From contig CALDFO010000051.1 of assembly GCA_937942205.1 (NCBI GenBank), positions 1-11,914 on the forward strand: a stretch of DNA of 11,914 bases, given 5' to 3'. Origin of the DNA: an uncultured Alphaproteobacteria bacterium. Lineage in GTDB: Bacteria > Pseudomonadota > Alphaproteobacteria > Micropepsales > Micropepsaceae. The notes beneath the pieces were generated by a model. It was not told the DNA's origin. It saw only the letters and a program-made list of their open reading frames with translations, and ran no database searches. The translations under genes were made by a program, and so were the position numbers. Shown piece by piece: positions 1 through 6,908 of this stretch (position 1 is the first letter of the stretch; every line of letters begins with the position of its first letter).

Positions 1-1
1 C

Positions 2-202
2 CTGCTGACCTTCCCCCATGCCCGGCGCAGCACCTATATGACCGGGCTGATCGCGCGGCTGGCCCCCGGCGCGCCGCTGATCCAGTTCTCTTACGGCCTG
101 CATTCGCCGGTGGCCCCGCCCACCGGTTTCAGCGTCAGCCGGGCAGCCTTTGTGCTGCACAACATCCCGCCCGCCCGGGTCTGGGTCTATCGCCGGACCT
201 GA
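2..202 (+). CDS. pmtA: Phospholipid N-methyltransferase (PmtA-like), C-terminal end only
   Basis: The reading frame is open from the left edge and stops with TGA at 200-202, giving 66 residues with no start in view. It ends in a stretch resembling the tail of class I SAM-dependent phospholipid N-methyltransferases: a beta strand with IQFSYGLHSPV, then NIPPARVWVYRR just before the stop. This family methylates phosphatidylethanolamine towards phosphatidylcholine at the inner membrane, a common alphaproteobacterial trait. The SAM-binding Rossmann motifs lie outside the window, so the enzyme class rests on C-terminal similarity alone. A related rRNA adenine dimethylase-like methyltransferase is the main alternative. 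It is followed by a repeat-rich spacer and a likely terminator, so it need not be co-transcribed with moeB. Confidence 0.65.
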   Translation: MLTFPHARRSTYMTGLIARLAPGAPLIQFSYGLHSPVAPPTGFSVSRAAFVLHNIPPARVWVYRRT

Positions 203-203
203 A

Positions 204-267
204 ATGCTGCGCCTTATGCTGCGGCAAAGAGTGCAGCATAGGCCGTTATGCTGCACCTTTTGCTGCG
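204..267 (+). repeat. Duplicated 20-bp repeat built from TGCTGC units, upstream of moeB
   Basis: Two copies of a 20-bp sequence lie at 204-223 and 248-267 and agree at 18 of 20 positions. Each copy holds two TGCTGC units 12 bp apart (205 and 217; 249 and 261). Midway between the copies is the reverse complement GCAGCATA at 233-240. It can pair with TATGCTGC at 215-222 (extended stem 213-223 with 232-242, including two G-T pairs) or with TATGCTGC at 247-254. The two foldings exclude each other. This may be a regulator-binding array, an attenuator-like switch, or the remains of a small repeat. The sequence does not decide between these. Confidence 0.6.
231..261 (+). terminator. Probable intrinsic terminator after the methyltransferase gene
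   Basis: GTGCAGCATA at 231-240 and TATGCTGCAC at 247-256 form a perfect 10-bp stem with a 6-nt loop. After one C come four T (258-261). The T-tract is short and the stem only moderately GC-rich, so termination may be partial. It lies 28 nt past the methyltransferase stop and 33 nt before moeB. Confidence 0.45.
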
Positions 268-294
268 CGGTAAGTACTTGAGGTATATGATTTA

Positions 295-1077
295 ATGCCT
301 TTGACCGACCAGGAATTGGACCGCTATGCCCGCCATCTGGTGCTGCGGGAAATCGGCGGTCCCGGCCAGGCCCGCATCCGCGCCGCGCGGGTGCTGGTGG
401 TGGGCGCGGGCGGGTTGGGAAGTCCCTGTTCCCTCTATCTGGCGGCGGCGGGCGTCGGCACGCTGGGGCTGGCCGACGACGACACGGTCAGCCTGTCCAA
501 CCTGCAGCGCCAGATCCTGTTCCGCAGCGCCGATGTCGGCCGCACCAAGGTCGCGGCGGGGGCGGAGGCGCTGGAAGCCCTCAATCCCGGCGTCACCGTG
601 ACGGCGCATCCCGTCCGCCTGACCGCCGCCAATGTAATGGACGTGATCGCCGGCTATGACCTGGTGGCCGACGGCACCGACAACGCCGCCACCCGCTTCC
701 TGCTGGGCGATGCCTGTTTCCTGGCGCGAAAACCGCTGGTCTCGGCGGCGGTCACCGGTTTCGAGGGCCAGTTGGCCACCTGGACGGGCTGGCAGCCGGA
801 CTGCCCCTGCCATCGCTGCCTGTTCCCCGTCCCGCCCGAGGCGGCGCCCGACTGTGCCGAGGCCGGCGTCCTGGGGGCCGCCGCCGGGGTGATGGGCTGT
901 CTGCAGGCGCTGGAAGTGCTGAAAGAGATCACCGGGGCGGGCGCGCGCATGGCGGGGCGGCTGACCTGCTTCGACGCCCTGGCCGGCACCTTCCGCACCG
1001 TGCGCCTGCCCAAGGATCCGGCCTGCCCGCTGTGCGGGCAGGGCCCGCAAATCCACGACCTGTCCCGACACGGTTAA
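295..1077 (+). CDS. moeB: MoeB/ThiF-family ubiquitin-like-protein adenylyltransferase
   Basis: This 260-residue E1-like enzyme adenylates the C-terminal glycine of a small sulfur carrier (MoaD for molybdopterin, or ThiS for thiazole) so that it can be loaded with sulfur in the cytoplasm. Visible motifs are the nucleotide-binding GAGGLG at 37-42, the acidic DDDTV at 61-65, NLQRQ at 69-73 with its ATP-contacting arginine, and DGTDN at 126-130. There are two zinc-ligand pairs (C172/C175 and C244/C247) and a cysteine at 187 in PDCAEAGVLG, matching the sulfur-relay cysteine of ThiF. Length fits MoeB (about 250 residues), and there is no C-terminal rhodanese domain. ATG 295 has GAGG 11 nt upstream; the ATG at 287 runs straight into TAA. 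MoeB and ThiF cannot be told apart with confidence because no moaD, moaE or thi gene is nearby. Confidence 0.93.
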   Translation: MPLTDQELDRYARHLVLREIGGPGQARIRAARVLVVGAGGLGSPCSLYLAAAGVGTLGLADDDTVSLSNLQRQILFRSADVGRTKVAAGAEALEALNPGVTVTAHPVRLTAANVMDVIAGYDLVADGTDNAATRFLLGDACFLARKPLVSAAVTGFEGQLATWTGWQPDCPCHRCLFPVPPEAAPDCAEAGVLGAAAGVMGCLQALEVLKEITGAGARMAGRLTCFDALAGTFRTVRLPKDPACPLCGQGPQIHDLSRHG

Positions 1078-1111
1078 CCGCGCATTAAAGCCGGCGCGGC
1101 ACCATGGCGGC

Positions 1112-2866
1112 ATGGCAAGTCAGATTCATTACGAGGTTTTCCGCCGCGTCGGCGCCAAGGGCGGCTGGACGATGCACGAGATCGTGTCGTCGCGCGAGAA
1201 CGCCATCGCCCAGGCGCAAGGCCTGATGGCGGGGGAGAAAGCCACCGGCGTCAAGGTGGTCAAGGAAACCTATAACGACGAAACCGGCGACTATCTGTCG
1301 CTGAAGATTTTCGAGGACGGCCACAACCAGGTGAAGCTGGCTCCGGCGCAGGAAGACGCGCCGCACGCCCTGCCCTGCTTCAAGCCGGACGACCTGTATT
1401 CCTATCATGCGCGCCAGACCATGGCCCGCCTGTTGGGCGACTTCCTGATGCGCAACCGGATCACCATCACCGAACTGATCCACCGCGCCGACATGCTGGA
1501 AAAGCTGGAGGCCACCGGCACGCTGTATCAACACGCCATCCAGAAGATCGCGGTGGCGCAGGCCGCCAGCACCACCACCCCGGTGCAGCAGATCGTCAAG
1601 AGCCTGAACGAACTGGTCACCCAGGCCTGCAACCGCGTCTATCGCGACCAGCGCAAGGACCTGTTCCCCGATCCGGGGCCCGGCCAGTTCGCCGGACTGG
1701 CGCGCAAGTTGTCCGAGCCGAGCGGCGACAGGACGAAGGCGGCCTATCTCTTCAACGGCGCGCTGGCGCGGCACCTGAAAGAGGCGCGCGGCTGGGACGA
1801 GAAAGTCCTGATGCTGATCACCATCATGGAGGACGCGCCCGACGAGGAGGCGCCGCGCAAGCTGGTACTGTCCAGCGTGGACGCGATCCTGGCGGAATGC
1901 CTGTCGGGGTCGGCGGCGCTGCACGAACTGATGGGATCGGCGGAAAATCTGGGCCGGGCGCTGAACAAGCTGGTGACCCTGTTCCTGGGCCAGACGCCCG
2001 AGGACGAGGCGCGCGGGAAAGGTCTGGCCGCCCTGACGCAGCATTTCGCCGCCGACGACCTGCCCGAGGCGCGCACCGCCGTGGCCGGACGCATCATCGC
2101 CGAATTCAAGAGCAACAAGCGGCTGTGCCCCCACGACATGGCCGACGAGCTGAAGACCTTGCGCGGCATCGCCAACCGCATCGTGATGGGGATCGGCAAG
2201 TATCTCAGCCACGAAGACCTGATCGGCGCCTTCACCCTGCGTTCCAAGCGGCTGGTGATGCAGGAGGCGCTGGGCCGCTATATCGCCGACGCCGAGCCGG
2301 ACGAGAAGATCGAGCGTATCCTTTTCGTGGAAGAGAATATCATCGGCGCCGAGAACAAGCGCCAGCTCGCCACTTACGTGATGCCGGTGCTGAATTCGGC
2401 GGCGTTCGAGAATCATTTCCACACGGCCGGAACCCCGCTGCTGCAGCGGCTCCAGCGGCTGGCCCAGCTTCAGTCCCGGATGCGCCGCAGCGGCTTCGTG
2501 GACGTCACCCGCGCCGAGGTCTGCGACCGGCTGGACAAGCTGGCCACGGCGATGGAGGCGCGCGGCCGGCTGTTCGCCGGCATCGCGGCGCGGCCCGGCA
2601 GCCCGGCCGACAAGGCACAGACCCTGCTCAAGCTGGCGGCGGGCGGTTTTCTGACCGAAGGCGCGCTGTCGGCCCAGGCCCGCGCCCTGATCCTGGACTG
2701 CCTGTCCCGCCCCGGCTTCCTGAGCGGCTATCTGGCGGCGCAGGCCAAGACCCAGCAACCCGACGGCGCTGTGCCCGACAGCGAAGCCATGATGGCGGAC
2801 CTGATGCAGACCCTGGGCAAGGCGGGCATCACCGCCGAGACGGGGCTCAAGACGATTGCTGCTTAG
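1112..2866 (+). CDS. Conserved-looking hypothetical protein, 584 residues
   Basis: I do not recognise a named family. The protein is soluble, with no signal peptide and no membrane segment. Residues 1-70 look like a small separate domain with a beta/alpha pattern: YEVFRR, then GGWTMHEI, a helix with ENAIAQAQ, and strands VKVVKETY and YLSLKIFE. From about 95 to 545 it is almost entirely helical and rich in Leu, Ala and charged residues. The central segment 370-425 (RSKRLVMQEAL, FVEENIIGAENKRQLA) looks the most conserved in style. A scaffold or regulator is possible but unsupported. It starts 34 nt after moeB on the same strand, so the two may share a transcript. ATG 1112 has only a weak ribosome-binding site. 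The out-of-frame ATG at 1104 opens no better frame. Codon use matches its neighbours and the protein shows normal residue composition, so it is real coding sequence. Confidence 0.85.
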   Translation: MASQIHYEVFRRVGAKGGWTMHEIVSSRENAIAQAQGLMAGEKATGVKVVKETYNDETGDYLSLKIFEDGHNQVKLAPAQEDAPHALPCFKPDDLYSYHARQTMARLLGDFLMRNRITITELIHRADMLEKLEATGTLYQHAIQKIAVAQAASTTTPVQQIVKSLNELVTQACNRVYRDQRKDLFPDPGPGQFAGLARKLSEPSGDRTKAAYLFNGALARHLKEARGWDEKVLMLITIMEDAPDEEAPRKLVLSSVDAILAECLSGSAALHELMGSAENLGRALNKLVTLFLGQTPEDEARGKGLAALTQHFAADDLPEARTAVAGRIIAEFKSNKRLCPHDMADELKTLRGIANRIVMGIGKYLSHEDLIGAFTLRSKRLVMQEALGRYIADAEPDEKIERILFVEENIIGAENKRQLATYVMPVLNSAAFENHFHTAGTPLLQRLQRLAQLQSRMRRSGFVDVTRAEVCDRLDKLATAMEARGRLFAGIAARPGSPADKAQTLLKLAAGGFLTEGALSAQARALILDCLSRPGFLSGYLAAQAKTQQPDGAVPDSEAMMADLMQTLGKAGITAETGLKTIAA

Positions 2867-2886
2867 GGGCGCGGCCTAGAACGCGA

Positions 2887-2905
2887 GCGCCGCACTTCGC
2901 GGCGC
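2887..2905 (+). terminator. GC-rich hairpin just after the 584-residue gene
   Basis: GCGCCGC at 2887-2893 and GCGGCGC at 2899-2905 form a 7-bp all-GC stem with loop ACTTC, 20 nt past the stop codon. No T-tract follows, so intrinsic termination is doubtful. It may be the first of the palindromes that fill this gap. Confidence 0.3.
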
Positions 2906-2931
2906 GACCTTCCGCATCCGCCGTTCGGCAG

Positions 2932-2956
2932 GCGAAAGGTCCACTGGACCTTTCGC
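2932..2956. repeat. Near-continuous 25-bp palindrome
   Basis: GCGAAAGGTCCA at 2932-2943 and its exact complement TGGACCTTTCGC at 2945-2956 are separated by one C. The 12-bp perfect arms are far beyond chance. With so short a spacer it is better suited to extruding as a cruciform, being bound by a dimeric protein, or being a dispersed repeat unit than to being an RNA hairpin. Confidence 0.75.
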
Positions 2957-2969
2957 TGATCTGCCTCAC

Positions 2970-3046
2970 CCTTCCCCCGCGAGCGAAGCGACGAGCAGGG
3001 GAAGGTGTCGCAACAAAGTGTCTGCGGAGCAGACCTGCGTTGCGAC
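2970..3046. repeat. Cluster of inverted repeats with a nested hairpin
   Basis: CCTTCCCC at 2970-2977 pairs with GGGGAAGG at 2998-3005. Then GTCGCAAC at 3007-3014 pairs with GTTGCGAC at 3039-3046. Inside the latter, GTCTGC at 3020-3025 pairs with GCAGAC at 3029-3034 around a 3-nt loop. The nested layout resembles dispersed intergenic elements of the REP/BIME type. Membership of a genome-wide family is inferred, since only one locus is visible. Confidence 0.6.
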
Positions 3047-3064
3047 GGATGGGGGAAAGCGAAT

Positions 3065-3112
3065 GCGCCCCTCCCCATCATGCGCGTCAGCGCATAGGAG
3101 GGGGAGGGGCGC
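3065..3112. repeat. Nested palindrome with 12-bp outer and 6-bp inner stems
   Basis: GCGCCCCTCCCC at 3065-3076 pairs perfectly with GGGGAGGGGCGC at 3101-3112. Within the loop ATGCGC (3080-3085) pairs with GCGCAT (3090-3095) around GTCA. A further 10-bp palindrome, GCTGGCCAGC, lies at 3116-3125. With the two preceding entries this accounts for most of the 301-bp gap 2867-3167 between convergent genes. Frames crossing the gap are continuations of shadow frames and hold no credible gene. The stems may help stop transcription from both sides. Confidence 0.7.
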
Positions 3113-3167
3113 GTAGCTGGCCAGCGCGCAGCGCGGTTAAGCCAGCGAAGGGCGGATGGGGGTCAAA

Positions 3168-6065
3168 CTAATGCGCCGCGTCCCAATTGTCGGCGGCGCG
3201 GGCTTCCACCACCAGCGGCACGGAAATCTCCATGGCGGGCAAGGGTGCTTTCGCCATCACGCCCGCGATCAGCGCGCAAGCGGCGTCCGTCTGGCTGTCG
3301 GGCGTCTCGAAGATCAGTTCGTCATGCACTTGCAGCAGCATCACCGCCTCGACCTGCGCCGCGGCCAGCGCGCCGGGCAGGCGCACCATGGCGCGGCGGA
3401 TAATGTCGGCGGCGGCGCCCTGGATGGGGGCGTTGATGGCGGCGCGCTCGGCCCCCGCGCGGAATCCCGGCACCTTGGAATTGATCTCGCGGACATGGAT
3501 GCGCCGCCCGAACAGGGTTTCCACGAAACCGTGGGTGCGGGCGAACTGCTTGGTGGATTCCATATAGTCGCGGATGCCGGGAAAGCGGGTGAAGTATGTC
3601 TTGATATAATCCGAGGCTTCGCTTTGCGGGATTCCCAACTGCCCCGCCAGGCCGAAGGCGGAAATGCCGTAGATGATGCCGAAATTGATCGCCTTGGCGC
3701 GGCGGCGCACTTCGGCGGGCATGTCCTTGACCGGCACGCCGAAGATTTCCGAGGCCGTCATGGCGTGAATGTCCAGCCCGTCGGCAAAGGCTTTCTTGAG
3801 TTGCGGAATGTCGGCGATATGGGCCAGCAGCCGCAGCTCGATCTGGCTGTAGTCGGCGCTGATCAGCTTCCTGCCTTTGGGCGCGATGAAGGCCTGGCGG
3901 ATGCGGCGGCCTTCCTCGGTGCGGATGGGGATGTTCTGCAGATTGGGATCGGTGGAGGCCAGCCGCCCCGTGGTGGTCGAGGCCATCGCATAAGAGGTAT
4001 GCACGCGGCCGGTCTTGGCGTTGATATGGCCGGGCAGCGCGTCGGTATAGGTGCCGCGCAGCTTGGCCAGGCCGCGCCATTCCAGCACCTTGCGGGCGAT
4101 GGGCTGCCCTTGCGCCGCCACATCCTCCAGCACGTCGCTGTCGGTGGACCAGGCGCCGGTCTTGGTCCGGCGCCCGCCTTCCATCTTCATCTTGTCGAAC
4201 AGGATTTCACCCAGCTGCTTGGGCGAGCCGATGTTGAACGGCTGTCCCGCCAGGGCGTGAATCTCGGTTTCCAGCGCCGCCTGCGATTTGGCGAAGTCGT
4301 TGGACAGCCTGCGCAGCAGGTCGGGATCGATGGTGATGCCCGCCTGTTCCATGTCGGCCAGCACCATCACCAGCGGCCGCTCCAGGGTCTCGTACACCGT
4401 GGTCTTTCGCGCCTGGCGCAGTTTGGGCCGCAGCAGCCGGTGCAGACGCAGGGTCACATCGGCGTCCTCGGCGGAATATTTCGTCGCCTCGGCCACCGGA
4501 ACGCAATCGAAGCCGATCTTGTCCTTGCCCTTGCCGGCGACTTCGCTGAAGGCGATGGGGGTGTGCGACAGATGCAGTTCGGACAGTTCGTCCATGCCAT
4601 GGCCGTGCAGCCCGCCTTCCAGCACATAGGACAGCAGCATGGTGTCGTCGATCGGGTTCAACCGGATGCCGCGCTGCAGGAACACCAGCGCGTCATATTT
4701 CAGGTTCTGGCCGATCTTCAGGATGCTGTCGTCTTCCAGCAGCGGCTTCAGCCGCGCCAGCACATCGGCTTCGGTCATCTGCACAATGCCGCCGCCATCC
4801 TGCTCGGGCGACAGATCCAGGGTCAGCCCATCGCCCCGGCGGTGGCCACAGGGGATATAGCAGGCTTCGCCCGGCTGGATGGCCAGCGCCACGCCGCAGA
4901 GATTGGCGCGCATCGGGTCCAGCGAGGTGGTTTCGGTGTCCACGCAGACTTCGCCCGCCGCCCGCGCCCGGACCACCCAGGCGTCCAGGTCGGCGGCGGC
5001 CGTCACCGTCACATAGGCGGCGCGGTCGATGGGCGCGCGCAAGACGGCATCGTCCGGCGCGGCCTCGGCGATCGGCGGCAGCTTCGGGCTGGGCGGCAGG
5101 ACATTGGCCACCGTGGGGGCGGCGGCGATGGCGTCCAGATCCTCCACCTGGAAATGCGCGGCGGCGCGGCGCGTCAGGGTCGAGAACTCCATCGCCTTGA
5201 GGAAGCCGATCAGGTCGCCGGCGCGCGGCTCCTCCACCGCGAAGGCGTCGGGGAATTCGGTCAGCGGCACCCGGTCGTCCAGCGTCACCAGCCGCAGCGA
5301 CAGGCGGGCATTGTCCGCATTCTCGATCAGGGTCTCGCGGCGCTTGTTCTGCTTGATCTCGGCGGCGTGGGACAGCAGGGTTTCCAGATCGCCATACTGG
5401 TTGATCAATTCGGCGGCGGTCTTGATGCCGATGCCGCGCACGCCGGGCACATTGTCCACACTGTCGCCCGCCAGCGCCTGCACATGGATCACCTTGTCCG
5501 GGGCGACGCCGAATTTCTCCAGCACCTCGGCGCTGGCCAGGCGGCGATTCTTCATGGTGTCCAGCAGTTCGACCTGGCCGTCCACCACCAGCTGCATCAG
5601 GTCCTTGTCGGAGGAGATGATGGTGCAGCGCGCGCCCGCCTCGCGCACCAGCCGGGCATAGGTGGCGATCAGGTCGTCGGCCTCATAGCCCGCCAGCTCG
5701 ACGCAGGAGACGCCGAAGGCGCGGGTGGCGTCGCGCACCAGCGGAAACTGCGGCACCAGGTCTTCGGGCGGCGGCGGCCGGTTGGCCTTGTAGCCGTCAT
5801 AGATATCGTTGCGGAAGGTCTTTTCGCCCGCATCGAAGATCACCGCCAGATGGGTGGGCGCATCGGCGCCCTTCATGTCCTCCAGCAGCTTCCACAACAT
5901 GTTGCAGTAGCCGGAAACCGCGCCGGTGGGCAGGCCGTCGGACTTGCGGGTCAAGGGCGGCAGGGCGTGATAGGCCCGGAACAGATAGCCCGAACCGTCC
6001 ACCAGATAGAGATGGTCGCCCTTTTTCAGGCTTGTTTTGGAGCCCGTCTTGCCGTCACCGGTCAA
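3168..6065 (-). CDS. polA: DNA polymerase I
   Basis: This 965-residue enzyme fills gaps, removes Okazaki RNA primers and supports repair. All three activities look intact. The 5' nuclease (about 15-300) has LVDGSG with D23, GYEADDL at 126-132, SSDKDL at 151-156 and GDSVDNVPG at 200-208. The proofreading domain (about 350-540) keeps D376 and E378 in DTET, IGQNLKYD at 451-458 and Y530/D534 in YSAED. The polymerase domain (about 560-965) has motif A DYSQIELR (738-745), motif B with R787, K791 and Y799, and motif C VHDE (913-916). A proline- and alanine-rich linker at 310-345 joins nuclease and exonuclease. The only start giving a normal N-terminus is TTG at 6065, which overlaps the TGA of the upstream zinc-finger gene (TTGA), suggesting translational coupling. 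The gene ends facing the palindrome cluster, with no clear T-tract terminator of its own. Confidence 0.98.
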   Translation of the reverse strand: MTGDGKTGSKTSLKKGDHLYLVDGSGYLFRAYHALPPLTRKSDGLPTGAVSGYCNMLWKLLEDMKGADAPTHLAVIFDAGEKTFRNDIYDGYKANRPPPPEDLVPQFPLVRDATRAFGVSCVELAGYEADDLIATYARLVREAGARCTIISSDKDLMQLVVDGQVELLDTMKNRRLASAEVLEKFGVAPDKVIHVQALAGDSVDNVPGVRGIGIKTAAELINQYGDLETLLSHAAEIKQNKRRETLIENADNARLSLRLVTLDDRVPLTEFPDAFAVEEPRAGDLIGFLKAMEFSTLTRRAAAHFQVEDLDAIAAAPTVANVLPPSPKLPPIAEAAPDDAVLRAPIDRAAYVTVTAAADLDAWVVRARAAGEVCVDTETTSLDPMRANLCGVALAIQPGEACYIPCGHRRGDGLTLDLSPEQDGGGIVQMTEADVLARLKPLLEDDSILKIGQNLKYDALVFLQRGIRLNPIDDTMLLSYVLEGGLHGHGMDELSELHLSHTPIAFSEVAGKGKDKIGFDCVPVAEATKYSAEDADVTLRLHRLLRPKLRQARKTTVYETLERPLVMVLADMEQAGITIDPDLLRRLSNDFAKSQAALETEIHALAGQPFNIGSPKQLGEILFDKMKMEGGRRTKTGAWSTDSDVLEDVAAQGQPIARKVLEWRGLAKLRGTYTDALPGHINAKTGRVHTSYAMASTTTGRLASTDPNLQNIPIRTEEGRRIRQAFIAPKGRKLISADYSQIELRLLAHIADIPQLKKAFADGLDIHAMTASEIFGVPVKDMPAEVRRRAKAINFGIIYGISAFGLAGQLGIPQSEASDYIKTYFTRFPGIRDYMESTKQFARTHGFVETLFGRRIHVREINSKVPGFRAGAERAAINAPIQGAAADIIRRAMVRLPGALAAAQVEAVMLLQVHDELIFETPDSQTDAACALIAGVMAKAPLPAMEISVPLVVEARAADNWDAAH

Positions 6066-6232
6066 TGGTGGCCGTCTTTAAGCACAAAGCGCTTGTCGCA
6101 ATAGGGGCATTCGACGAAGTCCTCGTCGCCCATTTCCAGCCAGACTCGGGGATGGCCCAGCGCGCCGCCGCCACCGTCACAGGAGACGCGGTGCTGATCG
6201 GTTTCGACGACTTCGGGAACCTCGACGGGCAT
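6062..6232 (-). CDS. Small CHCC zinc-finger protein (NDUFS6-type)
   Basis: The 56-residue product contains the zf-CHCC signature: C18 in CDGGGGALGHPRV, H27, then C42 and C45 in ECPYCDKRFVL. These are the four expected zinc ligands. The family includes the mitochondrial complex I subunit NDUFS6 and small alphaproteobacterial relatives. A role with respiratory complex I is known for the mitochondrial member and only inferred here. I chose ATG 6232 because it gives the usual short N-terminus and leaves a 72-bp divergent region for promoters. ATG 6268 would add 12 residues (68 in total) but has no ribosome-binding site. The open frame continues further upstream antisense to the adenosyltransferase gene, where it is a shadow. 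The last codons overlap the polA TTG start, so the two genes form an operon. Confidence 0.88.
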   Translation of the reverse strand: MPVEVPEVVETDQHRVSCDGGGGALGHPRVWLEMGDEDFVECPYCDKRFVLKDGHH

Positions 6233-6304
6233 GGAAAGGCTCTGATTTGACGGGACGGGCGGGATCATAGCCGCTAGGATTTGGGGAGCAAGGGCGGGTT
6301 TTTC

Positions 6305-6865
6305 ATGGTCCGTTTGACGAAAATCTATACCCGGACGGGCGATTCCGGGCAGACCGGACTGGGCGACGGCCGCCGGGTGTCCAAGACCAGCCCGCGCATC
6401 GCCGCCATCGGCGCGGTGGACGAATGCAACGCCGCCACCGGCGTGGCGCGGCTGGCCGCCGACGCCGAATCCGATGCCATGCTGGCGCGCATCCAGAACG
6501 ACCTGTTCGACCTGGGGGCCGACCTGTCGGCGCCGCAGGGCGAAAGCCGCCTGCGGGTCGCGCCGGAACAGGTGGCGCGGCTGGAGCGTGAAATCGACGC
6601 GATGAACGCCACGCTGGCGCCGCTGACCAGCTTCGTGCTGCCGGGCGGCACGGCGCTGGCGGCGCATCTGCATCTGGCCCGCGCCATCGCCCGCCGCGCC
6701 GAGCGCGAAATGGTGGCGCTGGCGGCGGCGGAGCCGGTCACACCGGCGGCGCTGCATTATATCAACCGGCTGTCGGACCATCTGTTCGTGCTGGCGCGCG
6801 CCGCCAACCAGGCAGACGGCACGGGCGATGTGCTGTGGGTGCCGGGCGCGTCGCGGCAATTGTGA
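6305..6865 (+). CDS. pduO: PduO-type cob(I)alamin adenosyltransferase
   Basis: This 186-residue trimeric enzyme transfers the adenosyl group of ATP to cob(I)alamin, making coenzyme B12 for mutases and similar enzymes in the cytoplasm. The N-terminal ATP loop reads YTRTGDSGQTGLGDG (8-22), followed by VSK at 25-27. The helical core holds SFVLPGG (109-115), ARAIARRAER (125-134) with the conserved arginines and glutamate, and YINRLSDHLFVLAR (152-165) with N154 and D158. The length matches the family. ATG 6305 follows a GGGCGGG-rich stretch. The frame also opens at TTG 6281, but the protein would then carry eight non-family residues. No other cobalamin genes are nearby. It is divergent from the zinc-finger/polA pair. 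Confidence 0.95.
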   Translation: MVRLTKIYTRTGDSGQTGLGDGRRVSKTSPRIAAIGAVDECNAATGVARLAADAESDAMLARIQNDLFDLGADLSAPQGESRLRVAPEQVARLEREIDAMNATLAPLTSFVLPGGTALAAHLHLARAIARRAEREMVALAAAEPVTPAALHYINRLSDHLFVLARAANQADGTGDVLWVPGASRQL

Positions 6866-6908
6866 TTTGCCGCGGACCGGCGCAAGCTGGGCTCAACAGG
6901 GGGCCGTC

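Noticed and set aside
1071..1080. The 10-bp palindrome CGGTTAACCG across the moeB stop codon
   Set aside because: Several 10-bp palindromes are expected by chance in 12 kb, and it has no loop or T-tract to act as a terminator.
1085..2758. A 557-residue open frame on the minus strand opposite the 584-residue hypothetical gene
   Set aside because: I weighed it because the sense gene is unnamed. The sense frame has normal protein composition, a hydrophobic/charged helix pattern and GC-rich third positions. The antisense product is Gln/Arg/Gly/His-rich, like the other shadows.
1897..3171. A 424-residue plus-strand frame running into the palindrome gap
   Set aside because: It is an out-of-frame reading of the 584-residue gene (Arg/Gly/Pro-rich) that continues by chance through the gap. 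The gap is explained by repeats.
3156..6104. A 982-residue open frame on the plus strand opposite polA
   Set aside because: It mirrors polA almost exactly. The antisense of GC-rich coding DNA with strong third-position bias often lacks stops. The product is mostly Gly, Gln, His, Arg and Ala without domain motifs, while polA has every expected motif.
6247..6280. TTGACG and TAGGAT as a promoter for the adenosyltransferase gene
   Set aside because: The spacing between the two hexamers is 22 nt, too long for a sigma-70-type promoter, and no better -10 lies at 17 nt.
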